Part shown: piece by piece, positions 1-7,049 of the stretch
How the letters are laid out: each line of letters starts with the position of its first letter
How positions within the stretch are numbered: the stretch's first letter is position 1
Assembly (NCBI GenBank): GCA_030610725.1
Contig: JAUWRE010000025.1
Coordinates: 1-9,193, forward strand
DNA length: 9,193 nt
Direction of reading: 5' to 3'
Origin: Candidatus Aerophobota bacterium
GTDB lineage: Bacteria > Aerophobota > Aerophobia > Aerophobales > AE-B3A
Program-made: the position numbers and the translations under genes
Notes under the pieces: generated by a model
What the model was told of the DNA's origin: nothing
What the model saw: only the letters and a program-made list of their open reading frames with translations
Databases searched by the model: none

Positions 1-2808
1 AAGGAGACTATGGACAAACTTGGTATTTCCGTGCCCAAATCTGCGTCCTGTCATTCTGGTGAGGAAGCTGAAGAAATAGCCAAAAGGCTTAAGTATCCCG
101 TAGTTCTCCGTCCGGCTTATACTCTTGGTGGTACAGGTGGAGGGATTGCCTATAATGTGGAAGAATTAAGGACCATTGTGAATAGGGGTCTGGCAGCAAG
201 TCTCATTCATCAAGTCCTGGTGGAAGAGTCTGTTCTGGGATGGGAAGAGCTTGAGCTGGAAGTTGTAAGGGATGAGAAGAATCAAAAAATTACCGTTTGT
301 TTTATTGAAAATGTTGACCCTATGGGTGTACACACGGGTGATAGTTTCTGTGTTGCTCCTATGCTTACCGTTCCCAAAAGCTTGCAGAACCGAATGCAAG
401 AGCTTTCTTACCGAATAGTCGATGCCATTGGAGTAGTAGGAGGGACAAATATCCAGTTTGCTCATAATCTTGAAGATGATAAGTTGGTAGTTATAGAGAT
501 TAATCCTCGCACATCTCGTTCCTCGGCTCTTGCATCAAAAGCAACTGGCTTTCCCATTGCCCGCATCTCAACCAAGCTTGCTGCGGGAGTGACTATGGAT
601 GAGATTCCTTACTGGAAAGAGGGAACACTGGAGAAGTATGAGCCTAGCGGAGACTATGTAGTAGTTAAATTTGCCCGTTGGGCCTTTGAGAAGTTTCCTC
701 AAGCCCAGGATATCTTAGGAACCCAGATGAAGGCAGTAGGGGAAGTTATGAGTATAGGAAAAACATTTAAGGAAGCGTTCCAGAAAGCTATCCGTTCACT
801 GGAAATAAAGAGATATGGTCTGGGTGTCAAGGAGTTTCGAGTTCTTTCCCCGGAACAGTTAAAGAAAAATCTCTCTATACCGTCCAGCGAACGTATATTC
901 CTGATGTATGAGGCTCTGCGTAGGGGTTCTTCTATTGAGGAGCTTTATCAACTTACCCATATTGGCAAATGGTTCATCAAAGAGATGAAAGAGCTGGTGG
1001 AATTTGAGGAAGAAATATTAGGATATCCATGGAATCGTCTGCCCGGCGAAAAGTTAATCAAGGCAAAAGAATTGGGGTTTTCGGATAGATATTTGGCGGA
1101 GCTTTTTAATATAAAAGAAAGAGAAGTCAGGCAGAAAAGAATTAGCCTGGGAAAACAGGCAGGATTTGACGCGGTGCCGGTCAGTGGTGTAGAAAACGCA
1201 TCCTACTACTATTCTACCTATATTGGGGAGGATAAAGTAGGAGTTTCAAAGAAGAAAAAAGTGATGATTCTGGGCGGTGGTCCCAACAGGATCGGTCAGG
1301 GCATAGAGTTTGACTATACTTGCGTGCATGCAGCTTTCGCCCTGCGCGATGAAAATTATGAGTCAATTATGGTTAATTGTAATCCTGAGACCGTATCTAC
1401 AGATTATGATACCTCCGATAAACTCTATTTTGAACCGTTGACAGTAGAGGATGTTCTAAGAATCTATGAAAAAGAAAAACCGGAAGGGGTTATAGTTCAA
1501 TTCGGCGGTCAAACTCCACTAAATATTGCCCGGGAACTACAGGATAATGGGGTGAATATCCTGGGCACAACTCCGGAGAGTATTCGCTTTGCCGAAGATA
1601 GAGAGCGTTTTAGAGAAAAAGTGATTTCCCTGAATATGCTACAGCCAGAAAGTGGCACTGCCCGTTCTTTAGAGGAAGCCGTAGAAATCGCCAGTAGAAT
1701 TGGCTACCCTCTTATGGTGAGACCCTCTTTCGTACTTGGCGGCCGGGGTATGGAAATTGTATATGACCAAGAAATGTTAAGGAAATACGCCCGGGAGGCA
1801 ATAAAGGTCAGCCCAGAATACCCCATGCTCATTGATAGATTTCTTGAAAATGCCATCGAAACAGAAGTTGATGCCCTTTGTGATGGCAACGAGACTTTTA
1901 TTGCCGCTATTATGGAACATATAGAACTAGCCGGTGTCCATTCGGGAGACTCTGCTTGTGTTATCCCCACCAGGAATATAAAAGAGGAACATCTGAATAC
2001 TATAGAAAAATACACCGCTAGAATCGCAGAGGAGTTAAAGGTTGTCGGTCTGATGAACATTCAATACGCTATATGTGATGATAAGGTATATATTCTGGAG
2101 GCTAATCCCAGAGCTTCACGCACTGTTCCTATAGTCTCCAAAGTGACGGGAATCCCCATAGCTCGCATTGCTACCTATCTGATGTTAGGAAAAAAAATCA
2201 AGGATTTTCCTGAATTAAAAAAATCCAAACTCCCTTATATTGGAGTTAAGGAAGCGGTTTTCCCTTTTAATATGTTTCCCGAGGTAGATCCTCTCTTAGG
2301 GCCAGAAATGAAGGCTACGGGAGAGGTTATGGGGATTGCTGATACATTCGGACTCTCTTTCTACAAAGCGCAAGAGGCGGCGGGTTTTGAACTTCCCTTA
2401 GAAGGGAATGTTTTGTTGACTGTTGCAGATAAGGATAAAGCAGGTTTGCTTCCTATAGCCAGGAAGATTGATGAAATGGGTTTTAGCATTTATGCTACGG
2501 GAGGCACAAACCGTTTCCTTGAGGAGCACGGTATTGGGAGTATGAAAATAAAGAAGATACATGAGGGAAGGCCCAATATTGTTGATGCAATCAAAAACAA
2601 GAATATTCATCTTATCATTAACACACCGGTTGGCCGTGACAGTAAATATGATGATAGTTATATTCGCATAATGGCCATACAATATAAGGTCCCCTACATA
2701 ACTTCAATAGCAGCCGCTCAAGCCAGCATTGAGGGCACTGAAGCTGTAAAAAAAGAGAACATTTTACCAAAATGTCTTCAGGAATATCATCGGGAGAGAT
2801 TGCAATGA
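1..2808 (+). CDS. carB: Carbamoyl-phosphate synthase large chain, 5'-truncated by the window edge
   Basis: This is the large subunit of carbamoyl-phosphate synthase. It uses ammonia from the CarA glutaminase, bicarbonate and two ATP to make carbamoyl phosphate for pyrimidine and arginine synthesis in the cytoplasm. The frame is open from base 1 (K-E-T before the Met at 10), and homology continues upstream of that Met, so 10 is not the true start. About 935 codons are visible against the usual ~1,060-1,080, so some 130-140 N-terminal residues are missing. Counting from the Met at 10: the first ATP-grasp half has the glycine loop GGTGGG (~41-45) and EINPRTSRSSALASKATG (~163-180). The oligomerisation linker follows. 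The second half starts near 418 with GGGPNRIGQGIEFDY, and its ATP-grasp loop is VLGGRGMEIVYD (~577-588). The C-terminal MGS-like allosteric domain (~798-932) keeps ATGGT and KIHEGRPNIVD, so nucleotide (UMP-type) control is possible by family analogy. The stop is TGA at 2806-2808. No carA is visible. Confidence 0.97.
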   Translation, partial: KETMDKLGISVPKSASCHSGEEAEEIAKRLKYPVVLRPAYTLGGTGGGIAYNVEELRTIVNRGLAASLIHQVLVEESVLGWEELELEVVRDEKNQKITVCFIENVDPMGVHTGDSFCVAPMLTVPKSLQNRMQELSYRIVDAIGVVGGTNIQFAHNLEDDKLVVIEINPRTSRSSALASKATGFPIARISTKLAAGVTMDEIPYWKEGTLEKYEPSGDYVVVKFARWAFEKFPQAQDILGTQMKAVGEVMSIGKTFKEAFQKAIRSLEIKRYGLGVKEFRVLSPEQLKKNLSIPSSERIFLMYEALRRGSSIEELYQLTHIGKWFIKEMKELVEFEEEILGYPWNRLPGEKLIKAKELGFSDRYLAELFNIKEREVRQKRISLGKQAGFDAVPVSGVENASYYYSTYIGEDKVGVSKKKKVMILGGGPNRIGQGIEFDYTCVHAAFALRDENYESIMVNCNPETVSTDYDTSDKLYFEPLTVEDVLRIYEKEKPEGVIVQFGGQTPLNIARELQDNGVNILGTTPESIRFAEDRERFREKVISLNMLQPESGTARSLEEAVEIASRIGYPLMVRPSFVLGGRGMEIVYDQEMLRKYAREAIKVSPEYPMLIDRFLENAIETEVDALCDGNETFIAAIMEHIELAGVHSGDSACVIPTRNIKEEHLNTIEKYTARIAEELKVVGLMNIQYAICDDKVYILEANPRASRTVPIVSKVTGIPIARIATYLMLGKKIKDFPELKKSKLPYIGVKEAVFPFNMFPEVDPLLGPEMKATGEVMGIADTFGLSFYKAQEAAGFELPLEGNVLLTVADKDKAGLLPIARKIDEMGFSIYATGGTNRFLEEHGIGSMKIKKIHEGRPNIVDAIKNKNIHLIINTPVGRDSKYDDSYIRIMAIQYKVPYITSIAAAQASIEGTEAVKKENILPKCLQEYHRERLQ

Positions 2809-2811
2809 TAG

Positions 2812-2832
2812 TAGTATAGGAATTTTCTTTTT
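2812..2832 (+). repeat. 21-bp block shared with 9055-9075, copy 1
   Basis: The block reads TAGTATAGGAATTT, then T, then CTTTTT. It matches 20 of 21 bases of 9055-9075, which has C in place of that single T. It begins 3 bases after the carB stop codon and runs into a GGAC-CAGAT type repeat. A partial relative (GAATTTTTTCTTGGAC) precedes the second repeat copy at 2950-2965. Its function is unknown; it looks like the flank of a dispersed element. Confidence 0.6.
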
Positions 2833-2852
2833 GGACGCTGATAAACACGGAT
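2833..2852 (+). repeat. GGAC-CAGAT type repeat, copy 1 (diverged)
   Basis: The sequence is GGACGCTGATAAACACGGAT. It follows the pattern GGAC-RC-W-GAT-NNN-CRC-R-GAT, in which a CGCAGAT-like half is repeated twice. It shares its AT-rich left flank (GAATTTT...CTT..GGAC) with the copy at 2962. It is probably a fossil of the same short dispersed element as the copies at 2962 and 3041. Confidence 0.55.
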
Positions 2853-2961
2853 TATTGAAGATTTAAGTATTAAAAACTAACTGAAGAGGCACTAAAACTT
2901 TTAGAAATTGGATTTTCACTAAACCTTAGTTTTGAGCCAGAAGTCACAAGAATTTTTTCTT

Positions 2962-2982
2962 GGACACAGATAAACGCAGATC
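2962..2982 (+). repeat. GGAC-CAGAT type repeat, copy 2
   Basis: The unit begins GGACACAGAT, followed by AAACGCAGATC, so CAGAT occurs twice ten bases apart, once per helical turn. It is in direct orientation to the copy at 2833 and inverted to the copy at 3041-3064. With the latter it could form a long imperfect stem with a ~58-base loop. Confidence 0.65.
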
Positions 2983-3002
2983 AAAAAAGTAATCAGAAAA
3001 CA

Positions 3003-3023
3003 AGTTCAAGGTTCAAGGTCCAA
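3003..3023 (+). repeat. Degenerate heptamer tandem run (RGTTCAA x3)
   Basis: Three adjacent 7-mers read AGTTCAA, GGTTCAA and GGTCCAA. The run lies inside the loop between the inverted repeat copies at 2962 and 3041. Related TTGAACTT words recur at 9140-9159. Such a run could vary by slippage, but three diverged units look old. Confidence 0.5.
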
Positions 3024-3040
3024 TATTTTTTATTTATCTT

Positions 3041-3064
3041 GTTTATCTGCGAAAATCTGCGTCC
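3041..3064 (-). repeat. GGAC-CAGAT type repeat, copy 3 (inverted)
   Basis: On the minus strand this reads GGACGCAGATTTTCGCAGAT followed by AAAC. It has the same GGAC head and paired CGCAGAT words as the copy at 2962, in the opposite orientation. It ends 37 bases before the hisF start codon, so it would lie in the hisF leader if transcription starts upstream of it. Confidence 0.65.
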
Positions 3065-3101
3065 TAATTAACTTGTCAGGATTCAAAGAAAGGAAAGATA
3101 A

Positions 3102-3866
3102 ATGGAGTACCGAAGAGTTATTCCCTGTTTGGATGTAAAAAATGGACGTTTAGTTAAAGGGGTAAATTTTGTGGATTTGAAGGATGTAGGTGATCCGGCA
3201 CAGGTTGGTGCAGCCTACAGTCAGGCAGGTGCAGACGAATTAGTATTTCTTGATATTACTGCAACGCTTGAAAAGAGAAAAACACTGATCGATGTGGTGA
3301 AAAGAACAGTAAAAAATATTTTGGTTCCACTGACAGTGGGGGGAGGTATCAAGAGTATACAGGATATTGAAGATTTGATGGAGATAGGCGTATCCAAAGT
3401 ATCTATTAACACCGCTGCAGTCCAAAATCCAGAATTGGTTAAAGAAGCAGCAAAAGAATTCGGCAGCGAAAAAATCATCATTGCTATTGATACTCGCAGT
3501 TCCTCTCAAGTTCCTTCAACCTTTGAAGTGTTGGTGAGCGGTGGGACTAAGCCTACTGGAATTGACGCCGTTGAGTGGGGGCAAAGAGTTGAAGATTTAG
3601 GAGCTGGTGCCATCTTGCCCACAAGTATTGACACGGATGGTACTCGGACTGGATATGACATTGCCATGACCAGGGCAATAGCTGATGCGGTGAACCTGCC
3701 CGTCATTGCCTCAGGTGGTGCCGGAACACTGGAGCACCTCTATCAGGCCATTACCCAGGGAAAGGCAGACGCTGTGCTTGTCGCCTCAATAGTACACTTC
3801 GGGAAATACACCATTGCCCAGATTAAAGAATACCTAGCCGGGCGAGGAATCCCGGTGAGGCGCTAG
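3102..3866 (+). CDS. hisF: Imidazole glycerol phosphate synthase cyclase subunit HisF
   Basis: HisF takes ammonia from the HisH glutaminase and PRFAR, and makes imidazole glycerol phosphate (histidine pathway) plus AICAR, which returns to purine synthesis. The protein has 254 residues, the normal length for this single (beta/alpha)8 barrel. Both catalytic aspartates are at the family positions: D11 in PCLDVKNGR and D130 in IAIDTRSS. Phosphate-binding loops are visible at VGGGI (79-83) and ASGGAG (203-208), and the [13 protein letters not shown] segment spans 174-186. The ATG at 3102 is supported by AAAGGA 7 bases upstream and by the exact position of D11. The gene stands alone: no hisH, hisA or hisI is in the window, and it sits 293 bp downstream of carB with repeats between. 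It converges on the aldo/keto reductase gene with a 13-bp gap. Identification is secure; the operon assignment is not. Confidence 0.97.
   Translation: MEYRRVIPCLDVKNGRLVKGVNFVDLKDVGDPAQVGAAYSQAGADELVFLDITATLEKRKTLIDVVKRTVKNILVPLTVGGGIKSIQDIEDLMEIGVSKVSINTAAVQNPELVKEAAKEFGSEKIIIAIDTRSSSQVPSTFEVLVSGGTKPTGIDAVEWGQRVEDLGAGAILPTSIDTDGTRTGYDIAMTRAIADAVNLPVIASGGAGTLEHLYQAITQGKADAVLVASIVHFGKYTIAQIKEYLAGRGIPVRR
3838..3855. terminator. Possible weak terminator hairpin between convergent hisF and reductase genes
   Basis: CCGGG (3838-3842) and CCCGG (3851-3855) form a GC stem with an 8-base loop, inside the last codons of hisF. CTAG words at 3834-3837 and 3863-3866 could extend it with a bulge. A T-rich but interrupted stretch (TGTTTCGTTTATTTTAT) follows on the plus strand. 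The convergent stop codons are only 13 bp apart, so some terminator is expected here, but this one is short and overlaps coding sequence. Confidence 0.3.
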
Positions 3867-3879
3867 TGTTTCGTTTATT

Positions 3880-5016
3880 TTATCCCAGAACTTTGTGAGC
3901 CTCTTTTAATCTCTCCATTATTTCTATCTTCTGGGGACACTTTTCTTCACATTCGCCACATTCTTCACAGGCTTCTGCTTGTCGCCTTTCATCCTTTTCA
4001 CCTGATTCGAGGGTGCCCACCCCGATGTTGTGATACTGCTTGCCAGCCCATTCTCTTAAACCATACACAGTGTAGTAGTTCATTAACCTAAAGATTTCTG
4101 GAATAGCTACATTTTCGGGACATGGTTGACAGTATCCACAATTGGTACAGGGAATCTCTTCTTTCTTCTTTCTTTTTTCTATGAAATTTTCGATTATATG
4201 GAGTTGTTTGCTGCTCAAAGGTTCAGACAGGCTTGCTGTCCTGGCGTTTTCCTCTACCATTTCCTTATTTTCCATACCTGAAAGAGCAAGGGATACATTC
4301 TTATTGGCAAAAACAAATCTTAAAGCTAGTGCTGGAGTACTCTTAACATCAGGACCTATTGCTTGCTTGAGGATGTCTGAAACAGCAAGACGACCACCTC
4401 CCACAGGTCCCATTACTGCTACTCCCAGCCCTTTTCTTTTCGCATAAGCCATAGCTTCTTCATTGCTTCTATCAAGAAGATTGTATTGGCAGAGAACCGA
4501 TTCAAAGATTCCAAAATCGATAATTCTCTTCATGACCTCGGGCTTGTCGTGAAAGGAAAAAGATATGTGCTTAATAAGCCCCTCATCTTTTGCCTTTTGC
4601 GCTTCTTTGAGAAGGTTATGTTTCAGGACTATGTTCTTAAATCTATCCTCATTTAAGTCGTGAAAGTGGTAAAAGTCGATATACTCTACCTTGAGTTTTT
4701 TGAGCTGTTCTTCCAGCAGACGGCGGTAATCACTCCTTTTTTTAACCTCCCAGGTAGGCATTTTTGTAGATAAATAAACTTTATCTCTCCAGTCTTTCAG
4801 AGCCTTTCCCACTACCAGTTCACTTTCACCCGCGTTATACACGTAAGCAGTATCCACATAGTTCACTCCCAGCTCAAAGGCTCTTTGAATCATCTCAATG
4901 GATTCTTTTTCCTTAACCTGGTGCTTTCCCCTTGTTTCTACTTCAGGTAGGCGCATTGCGCCAAATCCGAGAATAGAAACTTTGATGCCGGTGTTTCCAA
5001 AATCACGGTATTGCAT
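3880..5016 (-). CDS. Aldo/keto reductase with C-terminal double [4Fe-4S] ferredoxin-like domain
   Basis: This 378-residue protein has an aldo/keto reductase barrel (~1-280) followed by a cysteine-rich tail. The N-terminal pattern NTGIKVSILGFGAMRLP is typical of the family. The catalytic tetrad appears intact: D55 and Y60 (DTAYVY), K85 (STKMP) and H119 (DFYHFHD). The tail has two clusters of iron-sulphur ligands: C290-x2-C293-x2-C296-x2-C299-P, and C350-x2-C353-x2-C356-x3-C360-P. This layout fits the broad 'predicted oxidoreductase of the aldo/keto reductase family' (COG1453-like), whose substrates are mostly unknown. The tail suggests electron exchange with ferredoxin or another redox partner, and a low-oxygen lifestyle; both are inference. 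The ATG at 5016 has AAGGAGA 7 bases upstream. The gene lies 51 bp after the acetyltransferase stop and is probably last in the glnS-led unit. Confidence 0.92.
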   Translation of the reverse strand: MQYRDFGNTGIKVSILGFGAMRLPEVETRGKHQVKEKESIEMIQRAFELGVNYVDTAYVYNAGESELVVGKALKDWRDKVYLSTKMPTWEVKKRSDYRRLLEEQLKKLKVEYIDFYHFHDLNEDRFKNIVLKHNLLKEAQKAKDEGLIKHISFSFHDKPEVMKRIIDFGIFESVLCQYNLLDRSNEEAMAYAKRKGLGVAVMGPVGGGRLAVSDILKQAIGPDVKSTPALALRFVFANKNVSLALSGMENKEMVEENARTASLSEPLSSKQLHIIENFIEKRKKKEEIPCTNCGYCQPCPENVAIPEIFRLMNYYTVYGLREWAGKQYHNIGVGTLESGEKDERRQAEACEECGECEEKCPQKIEIMERLKEAHKVLG

Positions 5017-5067
5017 TGAAAAATCTCCTTTCGTTTCCTTGCGTGTCTCTTCGAAATTCTGACCTCT

Positions 5068-6297
5068 TCAAAAGCCCCAGTCAAGTTTTGGCTCAGGTAA
5101 CCTTAGTATCCAGTCAAGTCTCTCTAAGAGTTCCTGGGGTGCAGATAGTTGATCAGTTATAGCTAGACTGCTTGCTGGCCTCACCCCAAGCCACATACGG
5201 GTGAAAGCCCCTATGGTGGCTACCAGTGTAGGCAAAGTCTTATCTATGCCTGTTTCAATACCCGACGATGGGCCAAGCCTTACCACATAATTACCGGTTA
5301 AGCCGCGCCAGGGTGCTCTCTCATCAAGAAGAGAATCAATAGGGTCACTTAACCTGAGGTTGAACCGGACTTTATCTCCTGGAAGGTGGGTTTGTGCCAT
5401 GCACTCTGACAGGTTACATATCCTTACCTGCCAATAAGCTGCCGCTTGCATAATACTCTGGAACCTGGATTTTTCGGTTACTCTATACTGTCTTAGGGGT
5501 TTCTCAAGAAGATCCTGAAGTTGAATCCCTGGTGGCTCCTGCATTTTTACCAGGTGTACCTGATCACCCAGGCTTTTAATGAGTGCCATCAGTTCGAGGA
5601 ACTGCTCCCGGGTTTGAAAAGTAATCCATTCTATGTTGTAGGGTCCTTGCTCCACATTATCAGCTCCGCACCAGAAATGATGAGTGAGTTCATTAGTTGA
5701 ATTATCGCAATAGCCGAGACCAAATCCATTTTTGGTTGATAGCATTGCTGCTTTAGTAATCTTAGGCGGATTCAAATTACAGGAGCCATGACTGCGGAAA
5801 CGGCTGAGGCGGGCAGAATGTACCATAGCCCAGTCATCAGTAGTTATTCGACGCGGTAGGCGGGGTTTAGTGCTGATGTTGAGCTGAGAAGGGTCAAAAG
5901 CGGTGCAATGCTCATAGCTGCCAGTTCCAAAACCAATTTGATCATAGTAGCCCTGCTCGAATACTCCCAAACCAGAAACCAATGCTCCCTCAGATGCTTC
6001 AATAGCCACCATCATTGCTGTCAATTGCTTAGCTAACCCCTGCTTGCGTGCAATTCGACTGGTAGCGACACCTGTGATACCGGAAAATGGCAGCTCCTCA
6101 TTGAGATAATGGATACCTCCGGGTACAGCAGTGGCGCAGCACTCGGCTTCATTGTTCACTTCGATGATGATAGCGCGCCCACTTTTGATATGAAGACTTA
6201 CTGCCTCCTCCTTGCCTTTTTCAAGCCAACCTATCTCATGCCAGATACGCTGGACGGCCTTTTTATCCCTTTTGTGGTCATATTGGCGATACTTCAC
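5068..6297 (-). CDS. Eis-like GNAT N-acetyltransferase with SCP2-like C-terminal domain
   Basis: This 409-residue cytoplasmic acetyltransferase has the Eis-type layout: an N-terminal GNAT fold, a second degenerate GNAT fold and a C-terminal sterol-carrier-like (SCP2) domain (~285-400). The acetyl-CoA loop is visible as GVATSRIARKQGLAKQL (76-92). Y118 in GYYDQIGFG lines up with the general-acid tyrosine of mycobacterial Eis (Y126). The protein ends in -DWGF, so its last residue is Phe, as in Eis, where the C-terminal carboxylate takes part in catalysis. Eis acetylates aminoglycosides and other amines; the native substrate here cannot be read from sequence. The start is GTG at 6297, with AAGGAGA 11 bases upstream; no ATG fits better, and the N-terminus MKYRQYDHKRD suits the family. 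It lies 79 bp after the DUF3943-like gene and 51 bp before the reductase, on the same strand. Confidence 0.88.
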   Translation of the reverse strand: MKYRQYDHKRDKKAVQRIWHEIGWLEKGKEEAVSLHIKSGRAIIIEVNNEAECCATAVPGGIHYLNEELPFSGITGVATSRIARKQGLAKQLTAMMVAIEASEGALVSGLGVFEQGYYDQIGFGTGSYEHCTAFDPSQLNISTKPRLPRRITTDDWAMVHSARLSRFRSHGSCNLNPPKITKAAMLSTKNGFGLGYCDNSTNELTHHFWCGADNVEQGPYNIEWITFQTREQFLELMALIKSLGDQVHLVKMQEPPGIQLQDLLEKPLRQYRVTEKSRFQSIMQAAAYWQVRICNLSECMAQTHLPGDKVRFNLRLSDPIDSLLDERAPWRGLTGNYVVRLGPSSGIETGIDKTLPTLVATIGAFTRMWLGVRPASSLAITDQLSAPQELLERLDWILRLPEPKLDWGF

Positions 6298-6308
6298 TTT
6301 TGCAATGT

Positions 6309-6315
6309 TCTCCTT
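6309..6315 (-). promoter_or_regulatory. Shine-Dalgarno site supporting the GTG start of the acetyltransferase
   Basis: On the minus strand the site reads AAGGAGA, followed by 11 bases and then GTG (6297-6295). The spacing is on the long side, but no in-frame ATG lies nearby. The site therefore favours GTG as the real start. It falls in the 79-bp gap after the DUF3943-like gene, so the acetyltransferase has its own ribosome entry. Confidence 0.6.
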
Positions 6316-6376
6316 AAATTGGAGTCAAGAAATGAGCGAAGGCGTAAAGATGTCTTTAATAATATGTTTCAACATC

Positions 6377-7048
6377 TTAAAACTTGCAGTATAACATAAA
6401 TCCGATGTTCTTCGAGGAAATGACCGGGGCAAAGGTTATCCCTTCGTAGAATGCAAAGTTCAAACAGGGGTTTATTATCCGTGCTACTGCTTGGTGAAGT
6501 TTATTGTCACTGTTTATCATTTGTATGCTCTTTTTTTCAATCCAGTTACCGAGAAGATACCCCAGTGCTGGCGTAATAACTGCATCGTTAAAGCTAAAGC
6601 CTTCGTGGAATACCTCTATAGTGCTTTCGAATAGAAAACTTGCAGCGAAGCTCCCCCAAAAACTCTCTGATTTACTGTAGCCCCTTGCTCTGTAATAAAG
6701 GTAAGTTTGTGAACCCACATAAGGATGCCCGATGAAATTCCAGTAGAAGGGATCATTGTCCCACCACTGGATATTCTTCAGGAAAAAATTCTCCCTATAC
6801 TTTTCAAAATTGCCGCCAGCGTCATCCAGTATCTTAAAAAGAGCAAAATATCCTGCCCAGTGAGCAAGATAGAGGAATCCAACATCACCGGCTATTTCTC
6901 CCGAAGAATGGGTTCTTGCTTCGGGTAAGTAGAATTTTTTATTTTCGGCAAAGACACCGCCAGAGAGAAAGAAAAACAAAATCAGAAACAGAGTTATTAT
7001 CCTGCGCTTTTGACAAAACATGGATATTTTTCTTGCGGCATCCTGCAT
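6377..7048 (-). CDS. DUF3943-like predicted exported/envelope protein
   Basis: The function is unknown. The 223-residue product has a clear signal peptide: a basic stretch (QKRR, 13-16), a hydrophobic core (IITLFLILFFFLSGG, 17-31) and a cleavage-like VFA-EN at 34/35. The mature part has a motif block I recognise from DUF3943 proteins: WDNDPFYWNFIGHPYVGS (96-113), an ESTIEVFHEGFSFND segment (141-155) and ITPALGYLLGNW (158-169). The conserved N, H, E and D residues could form a binding or catalytic site, but nothing is established. The protein ends in an aromatic residue (LYCKF), as many outer-membrane proteins do, although it is too short for a large barrel. The ATG at 7048 lies one base after the glnS stop (TGA-A-ATG), so translation is probably coupled to glnS. 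The Met at codon 10 (7021) would also leave an intact signal peptide but lacks a well-placed ribosome site. Confidence 0.75.
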   Translation of the reverse strand: MQDAARKISMFCQKRRIITLFLILFFFLSGGVFAENKKFYLPEARTHSSGEIAGDVGFLYLAHWAGYFALFKILDDAGGNFEKYRENFFLKNIQWWDNDPFYWNFIGHPYVGSQTYLYYRARGYSKSESFWGSFAASFLFESTIEVFHEGFSFNDAVITPALGYLLGNWIEKKSIQMINSDNKLHQAVARIINPCLNFAFYEGITFAPVISSKNIGFMLYCKF

Positions 7049-7049
7049 T

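Larger units (their letters stand above)
2809..3101. other. Repeat-rich spacer between carB and hisF
   Basis: No credible gene lies in these 293 bases. The stretch is AT-rich and seems built from short repeats: three copies of a GGAC-CAGAT type element (listed separately), a degenerate heptamer run, and two small palindromes, CTAAAA-C-TTTTAG (2892-2904) and ACTAA-acc-TTAGT (2918-2930). I see neither a clear carB terminator nor a convincing sigma-70 promoter for hisF. The hisF ribosome binding site, AAAGGA at 3089-3094, sits 7 bases before its ATG. Confidence 0.7.

Noticed and set aside
10..12. ATG at 10 as the start of carB
   Set aside because: The frame is open to base 1 and the residues before it fit CarB; about 130-140 conserved residues must lie upstream of the window.
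166..465. Antisense open frames within carB, hisF, the reductase, the acetyltransferase and glnS (for example this one)
   Set aside because: They lie opposite well-identified genes, show no recognisable motifs and lack ribosome sites, so they are shadows of the real frames.
2962..3064. Insertion sequence or MITE with terminal inverted repeats at 2962 and 3064
   Set aside because: The ends are similar, but no target-site duplication is evident and a third, direct copy at 2833 argues for independent short repeats.
2809..3101. CRISPR array in the repeat-rich spacer
   Set aside because: The repeats are short, diverged and partly inverted, with unequal spacing (about 130 and 80 bp) and no cas genes nearby.
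6298..6376. Internal promoter before the acetyltransferase gene
   Set aside because: TATTAT and TATACT words occur nearby, but no acceptable -35 lies at 16-18 bp; read-through from glnS is simpler.
6109..6399. Plus-strand open frame spanning the acetyltransferase 5' end and the following gap
   Set aside because: It overlaps the conserved N-terminus of the GNAT protein on the other strand, and its product has no recognisable feature.
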